Positions 6,379-14,563 of a DNA stretch of 29,689 nt are shown here, piece by piece (position 1 is the stretch's first letter; every line of letters begins with the position of its first letter). This stretch comes from DATLBY01 sp035526665 (GTDB taxonomy: Bacteria; Acidobacteriota; Terriglobia; Bryobacterales; Bryobacteraceae). Made by a program: the position numbers and the translations under genes. The stretch lies in assembly GCA_035526665.1 (NCBI GenBank), contig DATLBY010000163.1, positions 1-29,689 of the forward strand, read 5' to 3'. Under the pieces are notes generated by a model. The model ran no database searches. It saw nothing but the letters and a program-made list of their open reading frames with translations, and had not been told where the DNA came from.

Positions 6379-8052
6379 GTGTCCCTGCATTTTGTAGTGA
6401 TCGGGCTTCTATCAGCCTCCGTCTGTTTGGCGCAAACTTCTCCCCTGCTGGATATTCTTCAACAGGAACTAAAAAGAAATTACACCGAACTACAGAAGAA
6501 GGCCGATCCTTCTCCCTATTTTCTGGCATATTCCGTGGTGGAGGAGCAGAGCGAAGTCATCACCGGGACTTTGGGGGCTTTACAGACTCGCAATAAGGGC
6601 CATCGCAGATATCTGGATCTGACAGTACGTGTGGGCGCCCCAGCACTCGACAACTATCACATGGTGCGGGGAGAGCGTCCGCAGTTCACCAACGCGACGC
6701 TGCTGCCTCTGGAAGATAATCCAGATGCGATCAAACGGCGGCTTTGGGCGGAAACCGACCGCACCTTTCGCCTGGCTTCTCAGCGGTTTTCCAATCTGAA
6801 GACCAGCACGCAGATGAATGTCGCCAATGAGGACAAATCGGACGACTTTTCGCAAGAGCAGCCGTCCACGTTCGTTGAATCCCCACGGAAAATCCCCTTC
6901 AACGGTGAGGAGTGGACGCCGAAGGTCAGGAAGTGGTCCGCCGAGTTAAACAAGTACCGGGGGATTCTGTCCTCAACCGTCACCGTGGTCATGCAGAACG
7001 AGACCAAGTACCTGGTGAACTCCGAGGGAACGCGTCTCCAGCACGGGCGCGGATTTGCCCGGATCATTATTTCCGCCCGCGGTAAAGCGATAGATGGAAT
7101 GGATCTGGCGGCGACCGACAGCTTCGAAGCCGAGACGCCCGGGGGACTGCCAAAGGATGCCGAGGTGCTGGCGGCGGTAAACCGGGTTGGGGCGGACCTC
7201 CGCGCCCTGCTGGATGCTCCGGTGGTCGACGCGTTTATCGGTCCCGCGATACTGTCCGGGCGCGCCTCCGGCGTCTTTTTTCATGAGATTTTCGGGCATC
7301 GGGTGGAGGGGCACCGGCAGAAGGACGAAACGGAAGGTCAGACCTTCACCAAGAGCGTGAACACGAATGTACTGCCGGATTTTCTCTCGGTCGTCTTCGA
7401 TCCCACCAAGAAAAGCATCGGCGGGGTAGATCTGAACGGAACGTATGAATACGACGACGAGGGCGTGAAAGCACGCCGCGTCGCAGTGGTCGAAAAAGGT
7501 GTGCTCAAGACCTTCCTGCTGTCCCGTTCCCCCATACAGGCATTCCCGCATTCGAACGGACACGGCAGGAAGCAGCCGGGGGCCGAGGTGGTTTCGCGGC
7601 AATCGAATCTGATGGTGGAATCCTCGAAAACGGTATCGGATGCGCAACTACGCCAGATGTTGATCTCCGAAATTAAACGTCAGGGCAAGCCGTACGGCTT
7701 CCTTTTTCGCGACATCACCGGCGGGTTCACAACCACCGGCCGCCGGGGCCTGCAGGCTTTTAAAGTGATTCCACTAGTGGTCTACCGGGTCTATGCGGAC
7801 GGCCGGCCCGACGAATTGGTGCGGGGCGTGGACATCGTGGGCACCCCGCTCGCCAGCTTTTCCCGAATTCTGGCCACCTCAGACAAACCGCAGGTCTTCA
7901 ATGGCTACTGCGGCGCGGAATCGGGCAGTGTCCCTGTATCAGCGGTTTCGCCCGCCATCCTGGTTTCCGAACTGGAGATCACGAAGAAGGAGACCAGCAA
8001 GGACCAGCCGCCCATACTCAGTCCACCGCAACTGACGGGAGGAGTGCAGTGA
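6379..8052 (+). CDS. Exported TldD-like metalloprotease
   Basis: This 557-residue protein belongs to the TldD/PmbA (U62) family. The GTG start gives an N-terminal signal peptide (hydrophobic FVVIGLLSASVCLA, residues 5-18). The zinc motif HEIFGH (302-307) fits the family's HExxxH, and a Cys at 511 in GYCGAESGSVPV sits where TldD has its third ligand. Other family segments are SGRASGVFF (293-301), YEYDDEGV, GRRGLQAFKV and VDIVGTPLASF. E. coli TldD works with TldE (PmbA) as a cytoplasmic heterodimer that degrades unfolded peptides such as microcin B17 precursor and CcdA. Here the signal peptide suggests a periplasmic version. Its stop overlaps the start of a second TldD/E homologue (GTGA, 8049-8052), so the pair is coupled. 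No strong ribosome site precedes the GTG. Confidence 0.88.
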   Translation: MSLHFVVIGLLSASVCLAQTSPLLDILQQELKRNYTELQKKADPSPYFLAYSVVEEQSEVITGTLGALQTRNKGHRRYLDLTVRVGAPALDNYHMVRGERPQFTNATLLPLEDNPDAIKRRLWAETDRTFRLASQRFSNLKTSTQMNVANEDKSDDFSQEQPSTFVESPRKIPFNGEEWTPKVRKWSAELNKYRGILSSTVTVVMQNETKYLVNSEGTRLQHGRGFARIIISARGKAIDGMDLAATDSFEAETPGGLPKDAEVLAAVNRVGADLRALLDAPVVDAFIGPAILSGRASGVFFHEIFGHRVEGHRQKDETEGQTFTKSVNTNVLPDFLSVVFDPTKKSIGGVDLNGTYEYDDEGVKARRVAVVEKGVLKTFLLSRSPIQAFPHSNGHGRKQPGAEVVSRQSNLMVESSKTVSDAQLRQMLISEIKRQGKPYGFLFRDITGGFTTTGRRGLQAFKVIPLVVYRVYADGRPDELVRGVDIVGTPLASFSRILATSDKPQVFNGYCGAESGSVPVSAVSPAILVSELEITKKETSKDQPPILSPPQLTGGVQ

Positions 8053-9926
8053 AAGCTCACACGATCACATGGGTAGTTCTTGGCTGGGCCTTCGCCGGGC
8101 TGATTCTGGCGGATACGAAAGGTAAAGCGTCCGATACAGACACTCAGAACGCCAATAACACCAAGCAGGGTCAGCGCTCAACAGCCTCGGCCGCGATGCC
8201 GTCTCCGCGTGCGGCAGCCGCCCCCGAACTTTCCAGCGATGTAATTTTCAGGGCGATGAAAGATGAGCTGGACCGGTCGCGCTCACTGAAAATCATGAGC
8301 CTGGATATCCCGTACTTCATCGAGTATGGGCTGGATGACGCGCAAGGCATCTCCGCTTCCGCCATGCTGGGTGGCTTGTTGTCGTTGAACCAGAACCGTT
8401 TTCGATCGCCTCGCGTTCGCGTGCGTGTCGGCGACTACGATTTTGACAATACGAACTATATATTCAGCGACTACTATTCAGGCAGCCGCTTCGACCCGGA
8501 TCAGTTTCCCCTGGATGATAACTACGCCGTGCTTCGCCATGGACTTTGGCTGGCCACCGACCGCGCCTACAAGACCGCGGCGGAGGCGATCGGCAGAAAG
8601 CGTTCCGCGCTGAAAAACGTGACTCAGAGCGAGGTCCTTCCCGACTTCTGGAAGGCCCAACCGGTACAGAAGATTTTGCCCGCCTCTCGTGTGCCTCTGG
8701 ATGCAAACAAGTGGGCGGCGCAAGCGAAGGACCTTTCCACTGCATTCGCGAACTTCCCCGAGATCCTTACCTCGTTGGTGTCCATGGATGCGGTTCAGTC
8801 CACGCATTACGCGTACAACTCGGAAGGGACTGCTGTCCGCTACCCCGACGATCTGTACTACATGCAGGCCCGCGGGAGCGGGCAGGCTCCGGACGGCATG
8901 ACGGTACGGGATGCGATTGTCGTCCAGGCGCTGGATCTGGCCAAGTTGCCAAATTCGGCAGAGCTGAAGAAGAGCGTCCTACAGGTCGCGCAGAACGTAA
9001 AGGCTCTGACGGCGGCTCCCGCCGGCGAGGCTTATGCCGGCCCCGTCCTGTTTGAGGGCTCCGCGGCCGCGCAACTTTTTGCGGAGCTGCTCAGCACGAA
9101 TCTGATCCTGCCGCGCAAGGCCATTTCCGAGCCGGGACGTCCGACCCAATTCATGGGCAGCGAACTGGAAGGCCGGATCGGTTCCCGCATCCTGCCGGAA
9201 TTCATCGATGTGCTGGACGATCCGACCCAGACGACCTGGAATAACGAGACGTTATTCGGCACATATGCCGTGGATGACGAAGGCGTAATCCCCCAGCCGG
9301 TCTCTCTGGTGGAAAAAGGCAAGCTCACCAACTTTCTGCTCACGCGCCAGCCGGTGAAGGGGTTCAACGCTTCCAACGGGCACGCGCGGATGCCGGGTAC
9401 CGCGGGGGCTCGTACAGCCTCCATCAGTAATCTATTCGTCCGTGCCTCGGAAACTTCCAGTCCCGCCGATTTGAAGAAGCGCCTGATTGACATTTGTAAA
9501 CAACGCAATAAGACCTACGCGATTATCGTGCGCAAGATGGATTACCCTTCATCGGCGTCCGTGGATGAGATCCGCCGTATGGTCTCCGGCGTAGGGCAAG
9601 GAGGCGCCACCAGGCCTGTCAGCATGCCACTCCTGGTCTATCGCGTCTATCCCGATGGCCGCGAGGAGTTGGTGCGCGGACTTCGGTTCCGGGGCCTGTC
9701 TGTGCGTTCTTTGAAAGATATCATTGCTGCTTCCGGCGAGAGCTATGCGTTCCATTACATGAATAACCTGGCGCCCTTTGCACTCATTGGAGCAGGCGGC
9801 TACGTGGCGCCGGCCTCGGTGATCGCGCCCTCCATTCTGTTCGATGACCTCGAACTCGAGAAGCCACAGGAAGATATGCCGAAGCTGCCACTGGTCCCCC
9901 CCCCGCCACTCGCCGCTTCGCGCTGA
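8049..9926 (+). CDS. Exported TldE/PmbA-like partner lacking the zinc motif
   Basis: This 625-residue protein has a signal peptide (WVVLGWAFAGLILA, ~8-21), a low-complexity Ala/Thr/Asn-rich linker (~22-58), then a TldD/PmbA-type fold homologous to the upstream protein. Shared blocks include AYNSEGTAVRY, LPEFIDVLDDPTQTTW, GTYAVDDEGV, LVEKGKLTNFLLTRQPVKGF, NGHARMPG and ELVRGLRFRG. At the metal site HEIFGH is replaced by AELLST (345-350). Both His are lost, only the Glu is kept, and no equivalent of the third-ligand Cys is seen. In the characterised TldD/TldE complex only TldD carries the metal, so this is most simply the non-catalytic TldE-like subunit. GTG start within the stop of the tldD-like gene (GTGA); the LptFG gene begins one base after its stop. 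The C-terminus is Pro-rich (LPLVPPPPLAASR). Confidence 0.82.
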   Translation: MKAHTITWVVLGWAFAGLILADTKGKASDTDTQNANNTKQGQRSTASAAMPSPRAAAAPELSSDVIFRAMKDELDRSRSLKIMSLDIPYFIEYGLDDAQGISASAMLGGLLSLNQNRFRSPRVRVRVGDYDFDNTNYIFSDYYSGSRFDPDQFPLDDNYAVLRHGLWLATDRAYKTAAEAIGRKRSALKNVTQSEVLPDFWKAQPVQKILPASRVPLDANKWAAQAKDLSTAFANFPEILTSLVSMDAVQSTHYAYNSEGTAVRYPDDLYYMQARGSGQAPDGMTVRDAIVVQALDLAKLPNSAELKKSVLQVAQNVKALTAAPAGEAYAGPVLFEGSAAAQLFAELLSTNLILPRKAISEPGRPTQFMGSELEGRIGSRILPEFIDVLDDPTQTTWNNETLFGTYAVDDEGVIPQPVSLVEKGKLTNFLLTRQPVKGFNASNGHARMPGTAGARTASISNLFVRASETSSPADLKKRLIDICKQRNKTYAIIVRKMDYPSSASVDEIRRMVSGVGQGGATRPVSMPLLVYRVYPDGREELVRGLRFRGLSVRSLKDIIAASGESYAFHYMNNLAPFALIGAGGYVAPASVIAPSILFDDLELEKPQEDMPKLPLVPPPPLAASR

Positions 9927-9927
9927 A

Positions 9928-12252
9928 ATGGGAATATTCGGCAGAACTATTTTTCTGGAGATCACCTCGAGCGCGCTGCTGGGGACCATTCTCTTTACGT
10001 TTGTCCTGTTTCTGCAGCGCGTCAGCCGGCTGTTTGAGTTGCTGGTGCGCAGCTCCGCCCCGGGCCCAACCGTGGGCTCCCTCTTCGGCTTGATCCTGCC
10101 GCCGGTACTCACTTTCACTATTCCCGTGGGCGTTCTGGTAGGCGTACTGGTGGCGCTAAGCCGCATGTCGAGCGACGCCGAAATTACCGCAATGAGGGCA
10201 GCCGGCCTGCCGAGCCGGAAGGTGGCTTATCCGGTCTTTACGTTTGCTGTCCTCGCAATGCTCGCAACGGCCGCATCCTCGCTTTGGCTGACGCCTCACT
10301 CGGTGCGGCAGACCTACCGGATACTGAACAAACTTGCCGCTGCACAGCTGACAGCCGAGATTCAACCGCGCGTGTTTGAAGAGCAGTTCCCGAATACTAT
10401 TCTGTATGTCGGAGACGTAGTTCCAGGACCCGTTGTCCGCTGGCGCAATCTGTTTCTGGCAGATATCACGCCGGCGGACGAGCGCAGGCCGGGCGCGCAC
10501 GATTCCGGGGACGGAGCGCTGATCACGGTAGCCTCCGAGGCGATCGCCACCCCCGACGTGGCACGGAATCGCATTCAGCTGTCGCTAGTGAATGGGAGCA
10601 CGCATCAGGCAGGCAAGCAGTCCACCGAATACTACAGCACGTCGTTTCCCGCCAGTCAGCAGATCCTGGAGGCAGTGAAGCATGGCGCGATCCGGCCGCG
10701 CATTGTTTATACCGAAATGGATACCCTGCCGCTGTGGCGGGCGGCGAAGGAGTCAGTGGAGGCGCGAATCGAATTGCATCAGCGGCTCGCGCTGCCTCCG
10801 GCGTGCCTGCTGCTGGCGCTCATTGGTATTCCGCTGGGAGTTTCGTCGCGCAAAGGGGGCAAATCCTCGGCCTTCGTGCTTACGGTGATCGTCGCGTTTC
10901 TCTACTACATGGGGCTGATTAGCCTGATCGGACTGGCACGCCAGGGGACGCTGCCGGTCGCCTTCGCGGTCTGGCTGCCCAACGTGGTGTTCGGACTGGT
11001 CGGACTGATTCTTCTGGTACGGCTGGAGCGGCCGGGAGATCGCGACATCATCGCCAGTGCCGGCTCAATTTTGCAATCCGTGTGGGCCCGCATTCGCGGC
11101 AGCTTTCCCAGCGCGCCCGCTCCCGCTGCCGGCGGCCCCGCCAACCGGTTGTTCTTCCTGCTGCCGCAGTTGATCGACACCTATATCCTCACGAATTTCC
11201 TCTTCTATTTATTCCTGCTGTTGGCGAGCTTCGTCATGATGGCGAATGTCTACAACTTCTTTGAGCTTCTGAGCGACATCGTGCGTAACCGGATTCCCAT
11301 GGGCGTGGTAGGCCGCTACCTGTTTTTCCTCACGCCGCAACTGGTGTATCTAACCACTCCGGTGAGCGTTCTGGTGGCTGTCCTGGTAACGTTCGGCGTG
11401 CTTTCAAAAAACAATGAAGTTACTGCGTTCAAGGCATGTGGCGTCAGTTTGTACCGGCTGGCGATTCCGGTGCTGCTGGCGAGCGCCGTCCTGAGTGTCC
11501 TTCTTTTTGCCTTCGATCACTACCTTCTTCCGCACGCCAACCTGATTCAGGATGCGCTTCGGAATCAGATCAAGGGCCGTCCGGTGCAGACCTACCTGCG
11601 GCCGGACCGCAAATGGATCTTCGGCCAGGGATCCCGAATCTTTTACTACAAGTATCTGGAACAAGCCGATGGGGTCATGGTGGGACCGCAAGTCTACGAG
11701 CTGGACCCGACCACCTTCCAGTTGAAAAAACACATTTCGGCGGAGCGTGCCCGCTGGGAGCCGGCGCTGCAGACCTGGGTCTTTCAGAATGGATGGGCGC
11801 GCGAAATCGGCAGTCAACTGAACCTGCATTCCTTTCAAGGAAAAACGGCAACGTTCCCCGAGTTGCAGGAGCCGCCCGGTTATTTCATGAAAGAGGCGTA
11901 TCAGGACAAGCAGATGAATTTTGTGCAGCTCGCGCGCTATATCGACGAGCTCCGGCAGAGCGGCTTCGATACCGTGCGGCTCCAGGTCCAGTTCCACAAG
12001 AAATTCGCGGTCCCGCTTTTCGCGCTCATTATGGCGATGATCTCGGTGCCTTTCGCATTCCTCGTCGGCGCACGGGGCGCGATGGCGGCGGTGGGAGTCA
12101 GCTTCGGGATTGCGATTGCCTATTTTTCCGTCAGCCAGTTATTTGAGCAGATCGGCAATGTGAACCAGTTGCCGGCCGTGCTTGCCGCCTGGTCTCCCGA
12201 CGCAGTATTCAGTCTGGCGGGTCTGTACTTGCTCGCCCGTATGCGCACCTAG
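9928..12252 (+). CDS. Fused LptF-LptG type LPS export permease
   Basis: From the ATG at 9928, one base after the preceding stop, this encodes 774 residues with two YjgP/YjgQ (LptF/LptG) modules in tandem. Module 1 spans ~1-370 and module 2 ~408-774, joined by a linker rich in Pro and Ala (~371-407). Each module has three N-terminal membrane helices, a periplasmic beta-jellyroll-like region (~140-265 and ~555-665) and three C-terminal helices. The cytoplasmic coupling segment occurs twice: SSDAEITAMRAAGLPSRKV (81-99) and LSKNNEVTAFKACGVSLYRL (492-511). LptF and LptG normally form a heterodimer with the LptB ATPase and move LPS out of the inner membrane. Here both halves sit on one chain. The frame is also open upstream inside the tldE-like gene, but that is not membrane-like. 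LptB, LptC and LptA are not in the window. Confidence 0.9.
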   Translation: MGIFGRTIFLEITSSALLGTILFTFVLFLQRVSRLFELLVRSSAPGPTVGSLFGLILPPVLTFTIPVGVLVGVLVALSRMSSDAEITAMRAAGLPSRKVAYPVFTFAVLAMLATAASSLWLTPHSVRQTYRILNKLAAAQLTAEIQPRVFEEQFPNTILYVGDVVPGPVVRWRNLFLADITPADERRPGAHDSGDGALITVASEAIATPDVARNRIQLSLVNGSTHQAGKQSTEYYSTSFPASQQILEAVKHGAIRPRIVYTEMDTLPLWRAAKESVEARIELHQRLALPPACLLLALIGIPLGVSSRKGGKSSAFVLTVIVAFLYYMGLISLIGLARQGTLPVAFAVWLPNVVFGLVGLILLVRLERPGDRDIIASAGSILQSVWARIRGSFPSAPAPAAGGPANRLFFLLPQLIDTYILTNFLFYLFLLLASFVMMANVYNFFELLSDIVRNRIPMGVVGRYLFFLTPQLVYLTTPVSVLVAVLVTFGVLSKNNEVTAFKACGVSLYRLAIPVLLASAVLSVLLFAFDHYLLPHANLIQDALRNQIKGRPVQTYLRPDRKWIFGQGSRIFYYKYLEQADGVMVGPQVYELDPTTFQLKKHISAERARWEPALQTWVFQNGWAREIGSQLNLHSFQGKTATFPELQEPPGYFMKEAYQDKQMNFVQLARYIDELRQSGFDTVRLQVQFHKKFAVPLFALIMAMISVPFAFLVGARGAMAAVGVSFGIAIAYFSVSQLFEQIGNVNQLPAVLAAWSPDAVFSLAGLYLLARMRT

Positions 12253-13146
12253 CTACAGCAGATCTGCCAGCGCCCCTTCCAATGTAGGGTGGCGGAAATG
12301 AAAGCCCGCGGTTTCGGCTGCATTGGGTAAGAGCCGCTGGCTATCCAGCAGGATCGCGGACATCTCACCAAACAGGAGCTTCAGCGCAAATGCCGGCGCT
12401 GTGACAAATGCCGGCCGGTGCATCGCGGCTGCCAGGGCCCCGGTAAACTCCGCGTTGCGCACAGGGTTCGGGGACACTCCGTTTGCGGGCCCTCGGAGCT
12501 GGACTCGTAGCGCAAAAACGAACAGCTCAATCCAATCGTCAACATGGATCCACGACATCCACTGTTTCCCCGAGCCGAGCGTAGCCCCCGCGCCCAGGCG
12601 AAAGGCGGGCAGCATCTGCTTCAGCGCTCCTCCTTCCGGTCCGAGTACGATTCCGGTGCGGACCAGGACCGTCCGGATGCCGTGCGTTTCCGATAGTTTT
12701 GCCTGCCGCTCCCACTCCACGCAAACTTCCGGCAGCAATCCTTGCCCCGGCGGCGAGACTTCCGTCAGCAATTCTTCCCCTCGATTACCGTAGTATCCGG
12801 AGGCCGACCCAGATACCAGCACTGAGGGCGGGCGGGAAAGCTTGGACATCGCGTCCACCAAGTGCCTGGTGCCGGCGACACGGCTCTCTCTGATTTTGTG
12901 TTTCACCGCGGCGCTCCAACGCTGCGCCACCGGTTCGCCCGCGAGATTTACGACAGCGTCCACGCCGTCCATACTCCCGGGCGGGGGCTCGCCAGCCAGT
13001 GCATCCCAGGCAAAGAATGTGACAGTCTCCGGCAGTTCCGGCCGGCGGGATCTTCCTAGTGCCCTCACCTGGTCGCCGTCCGCCAGCAGCCGGGCGATTA
13101 GTTTCTGTCCCAGGAATCCTGAGGCTCCGGTGATGGCGATTTTCAT
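12253..13146 (-). CDS. TIGR01777 family NAD(P)-dependent epimerase/oxidoreductase (YfcH-like)
   Basis: This 297-residue extended-SDR protein starts at the ATG (13146), giving MKIAITGASGFLGQKL with the nucleotide motif GASGFLG. It has typical TIGR01777 segments: VNLAGEPVAQRWSAAVKHKI, ESRVAGTRHLVDAM, SGSASGYYGNRG (the Tyr of the YxxxK-type site region) and MSWIHVDDW. The family is related to sugar-nucleotide epimerases, but no substrate is established. The ATG overlaps the stop of the photolyase gene (ATGA, 13143-13146), so the two are translationally coupled. A longer in-frame extension to 13275 lies inside the photolyase and breaks the Rossmann start, so I reject it. The convergent LptFG gene ends directly adjacent, with no bases between the two stop codons and no terminator visible. 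Confidence 0.88.
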   Translation of the reverse strand: MKIAITGASGFLGQKLIARLLADGDQVRALGRSRRPELPETVTFFAWDALAGEPPPGSMDGVDAVVNLAGEPVAQRWSAAVKHKIRESRVAGTRHLVDAMSKLSRPPSVLVSGSASGYYGNRGEELLTEVSPPGQGLLPEVCVEWERQAKLSETHGIRTVLVRTGIVLGPEGGALKQMLPAFRLGAGATLGSGKQWMSWIHVDDWIELFVFALRVQLRGPANGVSPNPVRNAEFTGALAAAMHRPAFVTAPAFALKLLFGEMSAILLDSQRLLPNAAETAGFHFRHPTLEGALADLL

Positions 13147-14513
13147 AACGCCTCGATCTCCCGTATATAACCCGGCACGTCCGTCTTCCTTTTCATGCCG
13201 TCGAAGGACATGTACCGGACTTGACCAAAGATGGGCCTGTCGAACCAGGGGCGATCGTGCAGCCCGAAACACCATAGTACATTCGCATAGGTATTCGGGT
13301 CCCGGCCGTCCAGTGCGTAGCGGTCATGCAGATACAGCATCAGTTCCAGCGCTCCCGCGTGCGTAGCCGACCATTCTATGATCTTTTTTCCCCAATACAT
13401 CCGGTAATATCCGTGGATTTTGCCTCGCAACAGCAATTCTTTTTGCGTGGCGTTCCATAAGGGATCGTGCGTTTCGGCGCCCTCCATCTGCACGGCCGTA
13501 TATTGCGGATCCCGGCTGTCGCTGGCATGCTTCGCAAGGGTCTGCCTGGCCCAGTCGGGCAGTACATCGAGCGAATCTGGCCGGGAAGTATAACGCGCGA
13601 AGTTGAATGCCAGTTCCCGGCGGATAATCAATTCTTCCAGAAACTCGGCGGCCACCAACTTGTGCTCCTCGGCGTACTCCTTCACTGTTAAGGCCACTTC
13701 CAGTGCTGAGATGTGGCCGAAGTGCAGATAGGGACTCAATTCGGAGGTGGCGTGGGCCGTAGGATTATTCCGATCCCGCGCGTAGCGGTTCAGCTTCGCC
13801 TCGAGGAAGGTCTGGAGCAGTTTCCGTGCCTCCCTGCTTCCACCCCGATGAGAAATGGAAGGCCTCACCGAATGGTCGATTTCACAGGCAGCAACCAACT
13901 GCGGGATCCCGGCTTTCGTTACCTGCACATGAAAGTCGGGCAGGGCCGCGTCGAAGCGCTTCCGCGCCTTCGGCATGGCGACAGGCGTGAGAAACTGCGG
14001 CAGCAAGCGATGGATCTTGGGCCGGATCGTATAGGCGGCCCACTCCTTCTTTACCAGACAGTTCATGGGAACGATGCAACTGGAATCCACCGCATGATAC
14101 GGCACATCCAGTTTGGCGGGGACGCTCCGGTTGTGTTCCGCGGCGACAAATGTGGGATAGTCGTCCGTAACGACGCAGGCTGCTTTGGCCGCCAGCCGGT
14201 ACAGAATATTGTTCGAATCACTCCGGCGGCGCCTCGGGTAGAACACGTATCCGATGCCGAGCTTTGCCAGCTCTTTTGCGGTATCCGGCACGCCTTCCAA
14301 AATGAAGGTGTGCAGGCGGTCGTTCGCATGCGGATAGGTGCAGCCGAGGCCTTCATAGAACAAAACCGGCAGCCTGCGTTCATTGGCGATCGTCACTGCG
14401 TGAGCCAGCCCGTGATTTGAAGACGCTCGCCGGTTCATCTGCGACCAGTAAAGAACGTAGTCCGCCTGTTCGCGCAGTGGTTTGTCATTCAGTAGTATTA
14501 TGCGGTCGCGCAC
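13143..14513 (-). CDS. Class II deoxyribodipyrimidine (CPD) photolyase
   Basis: This is a light-driven flavoprotein that splits cyclobutane pyrimidine dimers in DNA. The N-terminal antenna-type domain begins YVLYWSQMNRR and VTIANERRLPVLF. The FAD-binding half has SELSPYLHFGHIS, FLEELIIRRELAFNF, GYYRMYWGKKIIEW, and near the end ALDGRDPNTYANVLWCFG followed by HDRPWFDRPIFGQVRYMS. This last block is characteristic of class II enzymes rather than class I. I chose the GTG at 14513 (456 aa, starting MRDRIILLNDK). A TTG at 14549 would add 12 residues but has no ribosome site and would leave only 14 bases to the divergent radical SAM gene. Downstream it is coupled to the TIGR01777 epimerase. Confidence 0.9.
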   Translation of the reverse strand: MRDRIILLNDKPLREQADYVLYWSQMNRRASSNHGLAHAVTIANERRLPVLFYEGLGCTYPHANDRLHTFILEGVPDTAKELAKLGIGYVFYPRRRRSDSNNILYRLAAKAACVVTDDYPTFVAAEHNRSVPAKLDVPYHAVDSSCIVPMNCLVKKEWAAYTIRPKIHRLLPQFLTPVAMPKARKRFDAALPDFHVQVTKAGIPQLVAACEIDHSVRPSISHRGGSREARKLLQTFLEAKLNRYARDRNNPTAHATSELSPYLHFGHISALEVALTVKEYAEEHKLVAAEFLEELIIRRELAFNFARYTSRPDSLDVLPDWARQTLAKHASDSRDPQYTAVQMEGAETHDPLWNATQKELLLRGKIHGYYRMYWGKKIIEWSATHAGALELMLYLHDRYALDGRDPNTYANVLWCFGLHDRPWFDRPIFGQVRYMSFDGMKRKTDVPGYIREIEAL

Positions 14514-14544
14514 GCTGATGAGATGCCCTGCCGGCGGCTCCCGG

Positions 14545-14550
14545 TACAAT
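14545..14550 (+). promoter_or_regulatory. Candidate -10 box for the radical SAM gene
   Basis: TACAAT lies 13 bases before the ATG at 14564. If used, transcription would begin about 7 bases before the start codon, a very short leader. No matching -35 is seen, so this rests on one hexamer. Confidence 0.3.
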
Positions 14551-14563
14551 AAAAGATAACGTC

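Noticed and set aside
9844..9927. In-frame extension of the LptFG gene into the tldE-like gene
   Set aside because: It encodes a Ser/His/Arg-rich stretch from the end of another gene; the first membrane helix is complete from the ATG at 9928.
12258..12267. GCAGATCTGC palindrome at the LptFG/epimerase convergent junction
   Set aside because: It lies in the epimerase coding end and has no loop or T-run; a 10-base palindrome is expected by chance.
13147..13275. In-frame N-terminal extension of the TIGR01777 epimerase
   Set aside because: It lies inside the photolyase gene. The Rossmann fold begins at MKIAITGASG from the ATG at 13146, which overlaps the photolyase stop as ATGA.
13713..14420. 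235-codon open frame on the plus strand
   Set aside because: It is antisense to the photolyase, which has clear family motifs; no domain is seen in this frame.
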